From the NCBI GenBank assembly GCA_027024145.1, contig JALVTF010000031.1, positions 1 through 41,411 of the forward strand: 41,411 bases of DNA, read 5' to 3'. The stretch is from Campylobacterales bacterium. GTDB taxonomy: Bacteria > Campylobacterota > Campylobacteria > Campylobacterales > Nitratiruptoraceae. A program made the position numbers and the translations under genes. This document shows positions 16,986 to 24,923 of this stretch, one piece after another. The notes beneath the pieces were generated by a model, which worked only from the letters and a program-made list of their open reading frames with translations, did not search any database and was not told where the DNA came from. How positions within the stretch are numbered: the stretch's first letter is position 1; the number at the start of each line of letters is the position of its first letter.

Positions 16986-18143
16986 TTAATAGAGTGCTGC
17001 GATGACCGCATAGGATGCAAAAAACATCAGGTGCGACACCCCTTCGATGTAGTTGGTCTCACCATTGTCCGTGGTTTTCCAAGCCAGGATGATTGTAAGC
17101 AGCAGAGCTCCGATTTGCAATGCGTTGAAATCGAGCGTAAAGGGAATATGATTGAAATAGCTGAGCGCCATGAGAGCCGGGACGGTGATGAGGATCGAGA
17201 CGGTGCTCGCTCCCATGGCGATGTTGATGACGCGCTGGATCTGGTCGTTTTTGGCGGCTTTGACGGCCGTGATGAGCTCGGGTGAGACGCTTATGATGGC
17301 GATGATGAGACCAGCGAGGCCTGCGTTGATGCCAAGATCGCTAAAAACAGCTTGAGAATCGTGCGCGAAGACTTCAGCCATGATGCCTACGCCAAAGATA
17401 AGTACGAACATCGCGATGAAATTGACCCAGTTGGGAAGTTTTTCGAAAAGATAATCATCTTCGTGCTCTTCGTCCTCGGCCAATTTCTTGCGCTTTTTGA
17501 GACGCAAAATACGGCTGCGGGCGGTGGATTTGAAAAAGTGGGAGTGGGTTTTGGTCTGAAAGATGTAGATGGTGATGTAGTATAAAAAGAGCATTGTGGA
17601 GATAATGATGCTTGCTTTCATGAGTTTCGTATTGCCATCGGGAGTGAACGCCAACAGGCTCGGCACCAACAAAGCGATGGAAGATATAAAAAGAATCGTG
17701 GTGTAGGTGCTCGATGTGTCTTCGTTGTGCTCTTGCTCGCTAAATGCGAGGCCTCCCACGAAGACGGCGAAGCCCAAAAGCACGTTCATATCGACGATGA
17801 CAGCGGATATGATACCGCTTTTGACAGTATTGAGGGTCTGGGGTGTGGCACTGTGACCACCAGCGGTGAGTATCATAAAAAGCAGCACGATCTCCACGGC
17901 TACCGCACTGAAGGTGAGGACGAAACTGCCGTATGGTTCACCCATGCGTTCGGCCAAGATTTCGGCTACTTCGCTGATGGTGACGGAGAGAGCCACGATG
18001 GAGAGTGCTGCGCTGAGTGTTGCCAGATAGTCATGATGTGTATGGTGCATGTAATATGCAGCGATCGCAGCGAGGATACCGAGGACGATATCCCAGTAGT
18101 CTTCCACATAGTCCCGAAAATCGGGGGAATAGTCACTTTGCAA
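16986..18143 (-). CDS. Calcium/proton-type cation exchanger (ChaA-like, CaCA family)
   Basis: Inner-membrane cation antiporter, 385 residues with about eleven membrane helices. The two alpha repeats are recognisable: SEVAEILAERMGEPYGSFVL in the first half and ISVSPELITAVKAAKND followed by INIAMGAS in the second. They are separated by a charged cytoplasmic loop (KKRKKLAEDEEHEDD, about residues 215-230), as in ChaA/CAX proteins. Whether it moves Ca2+, Na+ or K+ is not decided. The start is TTG 18143 with AAGGAG upstream. It lies 12 bases after the MurE/F-like gene and 9 bases before the TRAP-type binding protein, so it is probably co-transcribed with both. Confidence 0.8.
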   Translation of the reverse strand: MQSDYSPDFRDYVEDYWDIVLGILAAIAAYYMHHTHHDYLATLSAALSIVALSVTISEVAEILAERMGEPYGSFVLTFSAVAVEIVLLFMILTAGGHSATPQTLNTVKSGIISAVIVDMNVLLGFAVFVGGLAFSEQEHNEDTSSTYTTILFISSIALLVPSLLAFTPDGNTKLMKASIIISTMLFLYYITIYIFQTKTHSHFFKSTARSRILRLKKRKKLAEDEEHEDDYLFEKLPNWVNFIAMFVLIFGVGIMAEVFAHDSQAVFSDLGINAGLAGLIIAIISVSPELITAVKAAKNDQIQRVINIAMGASTVSILITVPALMALSYFNHIPFTLDFNALQIGALLLTIILAWKTTDNGETNYIEGVSHLMFFASYAVIAALY

Positions 18144-18155
18144 CGAGAATACTCC

Positions 18156-19106
18156 TTATAGCAATCTTCTCTCTTCGCGCTTGCGAGCGAGGGTGGAGAG
18201 ATCGAACTCCTCGCACAGGGCGAAGTGAAAGTCTGCATTATACAAAAAATGCGCAATCTTTTCTAAGCTAATTGTAGCAAAATTGCTTTGCCGGCAAGAA
18301 AATTGTACGAAAAGTTTTTTCGCCCAGGGGGCCTGGCACATTAAGAATTCATGCTCGAGCCCCAAAAGATGGCATGTAGGCTCTGTAATTATCACGCGCT
18401 GAGTTTTTCCAAACTCTACTTCATGGAAATTGGAGTCGATGAAGTGGGGACGAAAATGGCGAAAATGCTGCAAGCGCCAAAGATTGTATGCAAGGTCGAA
18501 TCTTCGCACCAAAGTGGCTACACGTCCCAGAGCGTGCACGAAAAGCGGTGAGATAGGGAGCCTTTCGTAGTAGGTATCGAAAAGGTGCAGGGATGTGGCA
18601 AAGAGATATTCCTGTTCGATACGCAGTGGCGTCGCATCGAGAGTTTCGGCTTGTAAAGCCAGCCTCGCAAAGAGTTCATGGGGTGCTGCGAATGCTTCAA
18701 GCGTGGGTGCCTGTAGCGCTTCGATCGCTTGGGGTAAAGAAGAGTAGAAATGCCATGCCGGGTCTAAAACCACGAGTCTTGCGATATCGAGCTCTATGTC
18801 ACCCAGGGCGAAGCGCTTGCATTTTTTTTCCAAAAGCAGATAGCGCAGTGTGCGAAGCATCGCCTGCTCGAGGTTTTCAGTCTCTATCCATGCAATTTCG
18901 GGATCGCTCATGGGAATTGGGGCTTCGCATACGATTGCGTAGGCGCCGTTGGCTATCGCGTCTTCGACGCTTTTGGGATCGGATGCGAAGAAGAGATCGC
19001 CTCTATGCACCTGTTTGGCATCTGTACTGAAGTGATATATTCGAGAGATGGAAGGGGTGTTGCGAAGTTTGGCACCCGTAAGGCCCAAGAAATTTTCGAG
19101 CCTCAT
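18156..19106 (-). CDS. Uncharacterised protein with a MurE/MurF-like N-terminal domain and no ATP-binding loop
   Basis: 316 residues, no signal peptide. Residues about 25-95 resemble the UDP-precursor-binding first domain of MurE/MurF: STDAKQVHRGDLFFAS, then a Gly-Ala stretch (AIANGAYAIVCE), then IAWIETENLEQAMLRTLRYLL. In true Mur ligases the next element is a TGxxGKT ATP loop; here the same place reads FALGDIELDIARLVV, with no GKT. The rest (about 100-316) is His/Phe/Arg-rich and matches nothing I can name. It overlaps the metG stop by 4 bases (ATGA), so expression is coupled. A catalytic ligase role is unlikely; precursor binding or a degenerate paralogue are guesses. Confidence 0.7.
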   Translation of the reverse strand: MRLENFLGLTGAKLRNTPSISRIYHFSTDAKQVHRGDLFFASDPKSVEDAIANGAYAIVCEAPIPMSDPEIAWIETENLEQAMLRTLRYLLLEKKCKRFALGDIELDIARLVVLDPAWHFYSSLPQAIEALQAPTLEAFAAPHELFARLALQAETLDATPLRIEQEYLFATSLHLFDTYYERLPISPLFVHALGRVATLVRRFDLAYNLWRLQHFRHFRPHFIDSNFHEVEFGKTQRVIITEPTCHLLGLEHEFLMCQAPWAKKLFVQFSCRQSNFATISLEKIAHFLYNADFHFALCEEFDLSTLARKREERRLL

Positions 19107-21013
19107 TGAACGGGTGTTCCCTCTTTTTTACGCGTTTTTGGTCCTATGAGTGTGAGTCCGTTTTCGTCGCGAGCGGCCAGAACCATCCCCTCACTGAGGA
19201 TCCCCATCAGTTTCGCCGGCTTGAGGTTGGCCACGACACACACTTGCTCGCCCACGAGCTCCTCAGGCTGATAGAACTCTTTGATACCGGCTACTATTTG
19301 GCGTGGTCGCTCTTCGCCCAAGTCTATTTGCAGTTTGAGGAGTTTCTTGCTTTTTGGGACCTCTTCGGCTTCTATGATTGTACCCACTTTGATGGATACT
19401 TTGAAAAATTCGTCGATGGTGATGACATTGTCTTGGCTTTTGGGTTGTGCCGGCTCTTTTTTAGGCTGACTCTTTTGCTCTTGCATGAGCGGTGTTTCGA
19501 TTTTTGGAAAGAGGGGTGGTACTTTTTTGATGGTGCAACGCTCTAAAAGCTCTCGATTTTCTATAAATTTTGCGAAACTCTCTTTGTCGATGGCAAATCC
19601 CAGAGCATCTGCGATGGTCTGTGTGGTTTTTGGCATCACAGGATGCAGTAGGAGCGCGACTTTGGCTAAAATGTTGGCTACAAGGGCTATAAGAGCCATC
19701 GCCTCTTCTTCTTTTCCCTCTTTCATCTTCGTCCAGGGGGTGTGACGATCGATCGCCTTGTTTGCGATGGTGAGAATCTTCCAAAGCTCTTCGAGGTAGC
19801 GGTGCCACTTCATCTCTTCGGCCAAAGCATCGAGACCCTCGATGATTTCTTGCATCGCTGCAAGCTCTTTAGCATGGAATTTTTCTACATCTTTGCTGTC
19901 GATGTGAAAGTCGAAATATTTCCCGCTCATACCGATGATACGGTTGAGCAGGTTGCCAAGATCATTGCCTAAGTCGTTGTTGATGCGATCGATCAGTGCC
20001 TTTTGGCTAAAGTCACCATCCTGGCCGAAAGGAACCTCTCTGAGCAAAAAGTAGCGAAAGTTCTCGAGGCCATAAGCATCTGCTACGGCTTTTGGGTCTA
20101 CCACGTTGCCTTTGGATTTGCTCATCTTTTCGCCGTTTCTGGTCCACCAGCCGTGTGTGGCGATATGTTTGGGAATAGCAAGATCCAGACTCATCAAAAA
20201 TGCAGGCCAGTAGACTGCGTGGAAGCGCAAGATATCTTTGCCTACGATATGGTAGTCTGCCGGCCAGTAGTGCATAAGCGCTTCATCCGTGCCATATCCC
20301 AGAGCAGTGACGTAGTTGAGCAGTGCATCGAGCCACACATACATCACATGCTTGGGATCATTGATGGACTCGGGCAGTGGGACGCCCCAGTTGAAGCTGG
20401 TGCGGGTGATGGAGAGGTCTTGCAGACCACCTTCGACGAAGCGAATCACCTCGTTTTTCTTCGATTTTGGCAAGACGAACTTCTCTTCGTTTCTATAGAG
20501 CTCCAAGAGTTTATCTTGGTATTTGGAGAGGCGAAAGAAGTAGCTCTCTTCTTTGACGATGCTCGTGGGTTTGCCGCAATCTGGACAAAACTCGCTGTCG
20601 ATGAGCTGCGATTCTGGGAAAAAGGATTCGCAGCTGATGCAGTAGTGCCCTTCATAGGTGCCTTTGTAGATGTCGCCTTTGTTGTACATGATTTCGAAGG
20701 CTTTTTGGACACCTTTGATATGGTCAGGATCAGTAGTACGGATGAATTTGTCGTAGCTAATTGCAAACTCGTCCCAAAGATTCCTGAACTTCGCACTGAT
20801 CTCGTCTGCATACTCTTTAGGGCTTTTGCCTCTTTTTTTCGCGGCCTCTTCGATCTTTTGGCCGTGTTCGTCGGTGCCTGTGAGAAAGAAAGTATCGTAG
20901 CCCCTGAGGCGAAAGTAGCGTGCCGCGGAGTCTGCGATGATGGTGGTGTAGGCGTGCCCTATGTGGGGCACGTCGTTGACATAGTAGATAGGTGTGGTGA
21001 TATAGCGTTTCAT
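19103..21013 (-). CDS. metG: Methionyl-tRNA synthetase with C-terminal tRNA-binding domain
   Basis: Class I synthetase charging tRNA(Met). HIGH is at residues 17-20 (VPHIGHAYTT) and KMSKS at 296-300. Between them lies the knuckle zinc domain with CISC and CPDC pairs. The C-terminal ~100 residues (from about TIDEFFKVSIKVGTII) form a Trbp111/EMAP OB-fold for tRNA binding and dimerisation, preceded by a Lys/Gln/Pro linker. The 636-residue length fits the dimeric bacterial form. The ATG at 21013 lies 9 bases after the 63-residue gene. Confidence 0.97.
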   Translation of the reverse strand: MKRYITTPIYYVNDVPHIGHAYTTIIADSAARYFRLRGYDTFFLTGTDEHGQKIEEAAKKRGKSPKEYADEISAKFRNLWDEFAISYDKFIRTTDPDHIKGVQKAFEIMYNKGDIYKGTYEGHYCISCESFFPESQLIDSEFCPDCGKPTSIVKEESYFFRLSKYQDKLLELYRNEEKFVLPKSKKNEVIRFVEGGLQDLSITRTSFNWGVPLPESINDPKHVMYVWLDALLNYVTALGYGTDEALMHYWPADYHIVGKDILRFHAVYWPAFLMSLDLAIPKHIATHGWWTRNGEKMSKSKGNVVDPKAVADAYGLENFRYFLLREVPFGQDGDFSQKALIDRINNDLGNDLGNLLNRIIGMSGKYFDFHIDSKDVEKFHAKELAAMQEIIEGLDALAEEMKWHRYLEELWKILTIANKAIDRHTPWTKMKEGKEEEAMALIALVANILAKVALLLHPVMPKTTQTIADALGFAIDKESFAKFIENRELLERCTIKKVPPLFPKIETPLMQEQKSQPKKEPAQPKSQDNVITIDEFFKVSIKVGTIIEAEEVPKSKKLLKLQIDLGEERPRQIVAGIKEFYQPEELVGEQVCVVANLKPAKLMGILSEGMVLAARDENGLTLIGPKTRKKEGTPVQ

Positions 21014-21022
21014 ACACTCTCC

Positions 21023-21214
21023 TTAAAATTCAAATCCGCCGCCCTTGCCTTTGTTCATACTTAGATACACGGCGTCTACATATTCGTTGCGTACTTTGCA
21101 GCCGATGATCTCTTTGCACTTGAGGCAAGAGTCCACCTTTTTTTGCTCCTGGCACTTTTTGAGCTCTTTTGTCTTTTCAGCGAGCATCTGCTCGTAGCGA
21201 TCAAGCTTTTGCAT
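21023..21214 (-). CDS. Small Cys-containing conserved-looking protein (63 residues)
   Basis: Function unknown. The first half is a charged helix ([20 protein letters not shown]), then a Cys motif C-x2-C-x5-C ([10 protein letters not shown]), then [23 protein letters not shown] with a Gly-rich end. The Cys arrangement could hold a metal, but only three Cys are in the motif. The ATG lies inside the end of fbp (14-base overlap) and metG starts 9 bases downstream, so it is a coherent operon member and not a chance frame. I recall a small ORF in the same place in C. jejuni. Confidence 0.75.
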   Translation of the reverse strand: MQKLDRYEQMLAEKTKELKKCQEQKKVDSCLKCKEIIGCKVRNEYVDAVYLSMNKGKGGGFEF

Positions 21215-22043
21215 AGTACTCTTTGACCTTGTCTATTTCGTAGCGGCTGCCAAAAAAGCAGGGTGTCGTTTCGTGAATGTCGCCGCATCCCAGTTCCAAA
21301 AGGCGTTTGCCGCTGTCATCGATGGCGTAGCCGCCGGCTTTTTCGTAGATATTGGCGAAAGGAAAGACCTCGAAGATTTTGCGCAGTTTTCCTTTGGGTT
21401 TGTCTTCGGTGCCGGGATAGCTAAAGAGGCCGCCTCCCTTGATGAGGATCTGATGCAGATCTGGCACCATCCCGCCGGAGTAGCGCAGGCGATACCCCTC
21501 GGCAAAGAGCGATTCTACTAACTCTTTATGGTGAGGGTACCAATATTTTTGTGTAGCACCAGGAGCGTTGAGCTTGCCTTTTTCGGCCAGTGCAAGCTCT
21601 TGCATAAAGACGAACTCCTCCCCCTCGAGCCTGAAGCGCTCGGCCTTGATAGTGGCTACCACCAACTCCGTGCGAGGACCGTAGACTACATAGGCGCTGG
21701 CCACGAGATCGGGACCTGTGAAGCTGCCTTCGTAGATGCCAAAAATCGATCCTACACTGAGGTTGACATCCACGAGGCTGCTGCCATCGAGAGGATCGTA
21801 TCCCACTAAGTACTTGCCTGATTCGTTGATAGTTAGGGGATCGCTCTTTTCTTCGCTGGCGATCGTTTTTACGGAAGTTGCGTGAGAGAGCTCCTCTTCG
21901 ATGATGGCGTCGCTGAGCACATCGAGTTTGAGCTGCTGCTCGCCGGAGCTGTTGGAGCTTTGGGCGTAGCCGAGTTCCTCTTCGTTGATCGCTTTGCGAA
22001 TGCGTATGGCACTGCGTTTGATAGCTTCGATGATTTCGGTCAT
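21201..22043 (-). CDS. fbp: Fructose-1,6-bisphosphatase, class I
   Basis: Gluconeogenesis: hydrolyses fructose 1,6-bisphosphate to fructose 6-phosphate, using Mg2+. The metal site motif DPLDGSS is at residues 83-89, with the acidic pair EE at 64-65 in IASEEKSD. The active-site [13 protein letters not shown] segment lies in the second half. At 280 residues it is shorter than the E. coli enzyme (about 330), as is usual in Campylobacterota. It starts 1 base after mobB. The enzyme fits an autotrophic or organic-acid-using lifestyle that needs hexose synthesis. Confidence 0.95.
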   Translation of the reverse strand: MTEIIEAIKRSAIRIRKAINEEELGYAQSSNSSGEQQLKLDVLSDAIIEEELSHATSVKTIASEEKSDPLTINESGKYLVGYDPLDGSSLVDVNLSVGSIFGIYEGSFTGPDLVASAYVVYGPRTELVVATIKAERFRLEGEEFVFMQELALAEKGKLNAPGATQKYWYPHHKELVESLFAEGYRLRYSGGMVPDLHQILIKGGGLFSYPGTEDKPKGKLRKIFEVFPFANIYEKAGGYAIDDSGKRLLELGCGDIHETTPCFFGSRYEIDKVKEYYAKA

Positions 22044-22044
22044 T

Positions 22045-22530
22045 TCACACCTCTTTCGCGTTTGCTTGGATCCAAGAGAGGATCTGTTTGGGGTCGTTGA
22101 GATCGAGTATTTCTATATGTTCAGGGATAGTGGCGCGATCTACGCTCTCATCAACTGCCACGGCCTGGATGTAGTCGAAGTAGCCAGGATCCACCTGCCC
22201 ACGAAAAACGCCGATGCGCGGCAGAGGCAGGTATTTGAGCCCTTCGACCAAAAGATAGTCGAAATTGCCCAGCATAGCGATTATCTCTTTGATATCGCGA
22301 TGGCGATGGGAAAAGTAGGTGGTGCGGGTAGGGGAGGTGACCACCACTTCCGCCCCCGTTTGGAAAAATTTGTAGCTGTCTTTGCCCTCTACGTCGAATT
22401 GCGCCTTATCTTTGGGGTCGTTTTTGACGATGGCGACACGATGCTGGGGCAGCAAGAGCTTGGCCACTTTGATGATGATAGTGGTTTTGCCACTGTTGGA
22501 GGGGCCTGTAAAGGCGACGGCTCTTCTCAA
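22045..22530 (-). CDS. mobB: Molybdopterin-guanine dinucleotide biosynthesis protein B
   Basis: GTP-binding P-loop protein that assists MobA in adding GMP to molybdenum cofactor. Walker A GPSNSGKT is at residues 9-16, followed by a [16 protein letters not shown]-like stretch ([18 protein letters not shown]) and [17 protein letters not shown], all typical. The 161-residue length is normal. The start is TTG 22530 with a GGGAG ribosome site; no ATG lies upstream of the P-loop. First gene of the packed minus-strand run ending at 14333. Confidence 0.92.
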   Translation of the reverse strand: MRRAVAFTGPSNSGKTTIIIKVAKLLLPQHRVAIVKNDPKDKAQFDVEGKDSYKFFQTGAEVVVTSPTRTTYFSHRHRDIKEIIAMLGNFDYLLVEGLKYLPLPRIGVFRGQVDPGYFDYIQAVAVDESVDRATIPEHIEILDLNDPKQILSWIQANAKEV

Positions 22531-22551
22531 GGGCTCCCTTTTTTTCTTGCT

Positions 22552-22557
22552 ATTTTA
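22552..22557 (-). promoter_or_regulatory. Possible -10 box of mobB operon
   Basis: TAAAAT on the minus strand, 21 bases before the TTG of mobB. It is the only recognisable promoter-like site for the eight-gene run down to 14333. Confidence 0.35.
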
Positions 22558-22580
22558 TCCAATAAAAAGTTAAGAGTAGC

Positions 22581-22586
22581 TATAAT
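22581..22586 (+). promoter_or_regulatory. Probable -10 box of the 22614 lipoprotein gene
   Basis: A perfect TATAAT lies 27 bases before the ATG, with an AGAGGA ribosome site between them. Confidence 0.55.
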
Positions 22587-22613
22587 GGTGCAAAATCACC
22601 AAAGAGGACGACG

Positions 22614-23105
22614 ATGCTAAGAAAGCTGCTAATTGCTGGCATTTTTTTGCTGTTTGCAGGCTGTAGTTGCAAAACCACCAATTTTTTGGCTCCCGATAGA
22701 ACCTATAGTGAAGCACTACGCTATACGCAACAGGGAGATATCGCCATTTCGCTGGAAAACAAGGCTCTCATCATCGCTACCTACCTCAATCCTATCAAAA
22801 AAAGCACCAAAGGGGATGAGGAGTTTTTCGTACGCGTCTACATCGATAACGACATCGACGACCCCAAAAGAAGCGGCCTTTTTCATCCAGGCTACACGCT
22901 CACGCTCAACGGCAAAAAGCCACTTGCCATCAAAGCGGTGGATAAAAATAGCGAACTGGCAAAATCGATGCCGGCGGTGCTGCCTTGGTACAAGCTCTAC
23001 GTGGTGCGATTTGCGCACACCGAAGCTACTACTTTGCGATTGGAGTTTGCGAACGCAAAGTACGGCAAAGTGGTTTTAACCTACCCAAACTTTCTGTTAG
23101 ACTAA
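22614..23105 (+). CDS. Small lipoprotein of unknown function
   Basis: 163 residues. The signal peptide MLRKLLIAGIFLLFAGCSC has a clear lipobox (FAGC, Cys 17), so the protein is probably a periplasm-facing lipoprotein. The rest looks like one beta-rich domain (ALIIATYLNPI, FFVRVYIDND, YTLTLNGKKP, LYVVRFAHT, TLRLEFANAKYGKVVLTYP). No function is recognised. The final 77 bases overlap the convergent slt gene. A lipoprotein between mobB and slt is also what I recall in C. jejuni. Confidence 0.8.
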   Translation: MLRKLLIAGIFLLFAGCSCKTTNFLAPDRTYSEALRYTQQGDIAISLENKALIIATYLNPIKKSTKGDEEFFVRVYIDNDIDDPKRSGLFHPGYTLTLNGKKPLAIKAVDKNSELAKSMPAVLPWYKLYVVRFAHTEATTLRLEFANAKYGKVVLTYPNFLLD

Positions 23106-24624
23106 AGGGAAGCTGGAAGATCTTCGCATAGAGCGTGAAGTTCTCCATCACCTTCTTGCCATAGTGTCTATTTTGTCCGGATGGATTGAGTTCCATCGCA
23201 AGCACCGGATCGTATTTGCAAAATAGCTCGATGAGATTGCGTCTTGTAAATCCGATGCCTGCATTGTATGCGTAAGCGATAAGGAGCGGATGTACAAGAT
23301 GACGCTCTAAGTAATCGAGATGGTGATTTGCAAAGCGCACCGCCACATCTTCTTCGAACATCGAATCCAGATCAAAATCGCTTACATTGAGCTCTTTTGC
23401 CGTATGGCGTGCCAAAAAGGGCATAAACTGCAATGGCCCCAGGGCGTAGGAGTAGGAGATGGTGCCTGGGATGAAGAGGGACTCCTGACGCGCGAGGGAA
23501 TAGAGCAAAATTTTGCGCGAGGCGTTGGCATCACCGAGGAGCGATTCGTAGGGAGTGATGAGATACTCTTTTTTGTAGCCATCCATTTTGGTTTGGACGA
23601 TTGCATAGAGAGGCGCTCCCTCGATATTGTCAAATCTCTTTGCAAGAGCGGGGAGGTCTGGTTTTTTGGCTTTGCGAATGAGTTTGTAGAGCCTTGCGGC
23701 TTCGAAGGGGTCGCTGAGATTGAGGTCGCTGTGGCCTTGGGGTGAGAGCAAGGCGAAGTTTTGGAGGGGCTTTTTGAGCTTTTCGGCGGCCAAAATCTTG
23801 TAGATATCGATACCGGGAGTTGCCAGAATATCTGTCAGATACCTGCTATCGTGCGTGGTACGATAGAGCCAGTAACGCGCGCGGTTCTTGTGGCGGCGTT
23901 TTGTGGCTTTGGCGAGGGAAGCTCGCAAAAATTTGCCGGCCAGCGAGCCAAAATCGTGCTTGATGGCGTAGATGGCTATCCAAAAATTGGTCTGGGCGTC
24001 GAGTGTGTCGGGATCGAGCAAAAAGAGGTTGTAGCCGATGTTGCCCAGATCCTCCAGGACGATATGGCGCACGAAGGAGCGAAATCGCCACGATTTGGTG
24101 AAGCGACGCATCGTCTGTACATCTATTTCGTAATTGAAGTAGCGAGCGCGATTGTTCCAGCCTGCGGCGTTGAAGTAGTAGAGAAAATCGTTTTCGAGAG
24201 CACCGAAAAAGGGGTACTTGGTAGCAAGAGGCTGCAGTTTCTTGGCGATGGGAAATGCAGCGATCTTTTGGAGAAGTTCTTTGCGCTCATCTATCGGTAG
24301 CTGCAAAAATTTGGCTACGGAGATGGAAGCTGCGATGCAGGAGGGATCTTGGTCCGAAAGCTCCTGCGCTTTCATATCGAGGCACGCCACAATGTGCGAG
24401 ATGTTGGCATCGCCTCTTTTTTGCGCGTAGCGGCGCAAGATTTTGCGGTTGACATGGAAGCTCAGCTCCAGGGCTCTTTGGGCCTGGGCGGGGGTGATGT
24501 TTTGATCGAGGTAGCGCCAGATATAAAAATCTCTTTCTATGCTGCGGGGTTTGGAGGCCAAAAAATCGAGGGTGATCTGGCGCCCAAAAAGAAAAAGGGG
24601 CAAAAGAAGCAGCAGCAGCCTCAT
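23029..24624 (-). CDS. slt: Soluble lytic murein transglycosylase (Slt family)
   Basis: Periplasmic exolytic glycosidase of peptidoglycan. The signal peptide is MRLLLLLLPLFLFGR. A long alpha-helical superhelical region (about residues 20-360) precedes the SLT catalytic domain. The catalytic Glu is about E381 in SLARQESLFIPG, followed by SYALGPLQFMP and LIAYAYNAGIGFTRR. At 531 residues it is shorter than E. coli Slt70 (645). The ATG overlaps the upstream yggT stop by 4 bases. The C-terminal 25 codons overlap the opposite-strand lipoprotein gene. A possible further role is clearing glycan for trans-envelope machines. Confidence 0.93.
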   Translation of the reverse strand: MRLLLLLLPLFLFGRQITLDFLASKPRSIERDFYIWRYLDQNITPAQAQRALELSFHVNRKILRRYAQKRGDANISHIVACLDMKAQELSDQDPSCIAASISVAKFLQLPIDERKELLQKIAAFPIAKKLQPLATKYPFFGALENDFLYYFNAAGWNNRARYFNYEIDVQTMRRFTKSWRFRSFVRHIVLEDLGNIGYNLFLLDPDTLDAQTNFWIAIYAIKHDFGSLAGKFLRASLAKATKRRHKNRARYWLYRTTHDSRYLTDILATPGIDIYKILAAEKLKKPLQNFALLSPQGHSDLNLSDPFEAARLYKLIRKAKKPDLPALAKRFDNIEGAPLYAIVQTKMDGYKKEYLITPYESLLGDANASRKILLYSLARQESLFIPGTISYSYALGPLQFMPFLARHTAKELNVSDFDLDSMFEEDVAVRFANHHLDYLERHLVHPLLIAYAYNAGIGFTRRNLIELFCKYDPVLAMELNPSGQNRHYGKKVMENFTLYAKIFQLPFSLTESLGRLKPLCRTLRSQTPIAK

Positions 24625-24923
24625 CCAGCGAGCCTGTAGGCTAACTGCAGCATCAAACGCACAAAAAACATATCGAAAAACTGCAAAGCGATGATGAGAA
24701 TCAACGGTGCGAGGTCGATACCTCCAAAAACCGTGGGAATGTAGCGACGTATCCAGGCATAGACAGGCTCTGTGAGACGATAGAGCGTCTGGACGATCGG
24801 GTTGTAGGGGTCGGGGCGCACCCAGCTAATAAGCGCCGCGATGATGACGACCCAGATGTAGATATTGATCACCATATGGATGATTTGTGCCAAGGCTTGC
24901 AAGAATGTGGCTATCACTATCAT
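24621..24923 (-). CDS. YggT-family membrane protein
   Basis: 100 residues with two hydrophobic hairpins typical of YggT: an N-terminal helix (QIIHMVINIYIWVVIIAALISW), the conserved RPDPYNPIVQTLYRLTEPVY stretch, and a C-terminal helix (LAPLILIIALQFFDMFFV). Family members have been linked to osmotic stress or to division-site organisation, but no biochemical role is settled. It sits between gltX and slt with 4-base overlaps on both sides, so all three are co-translated. Confidence 0.9.
   Translation of the reverse strand: MIVIATFLQALAQIIHMVINIYIWVVIIAALISWVRPDPYNPIVQTLYRLTEPVYAWIRRYIPTVFGGIDLAPLILIIALQFFDMFFVRLMLQLAYRLAG

Noticed and set aside
20003-21064. Long plus-strand open frame (353 codons) opposite metG
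   Set aside because: Shadow of metG caused by its codon pattern; no ribosome site or domain, while the minus strand has HIGH, KMSKS and zinc motifs.
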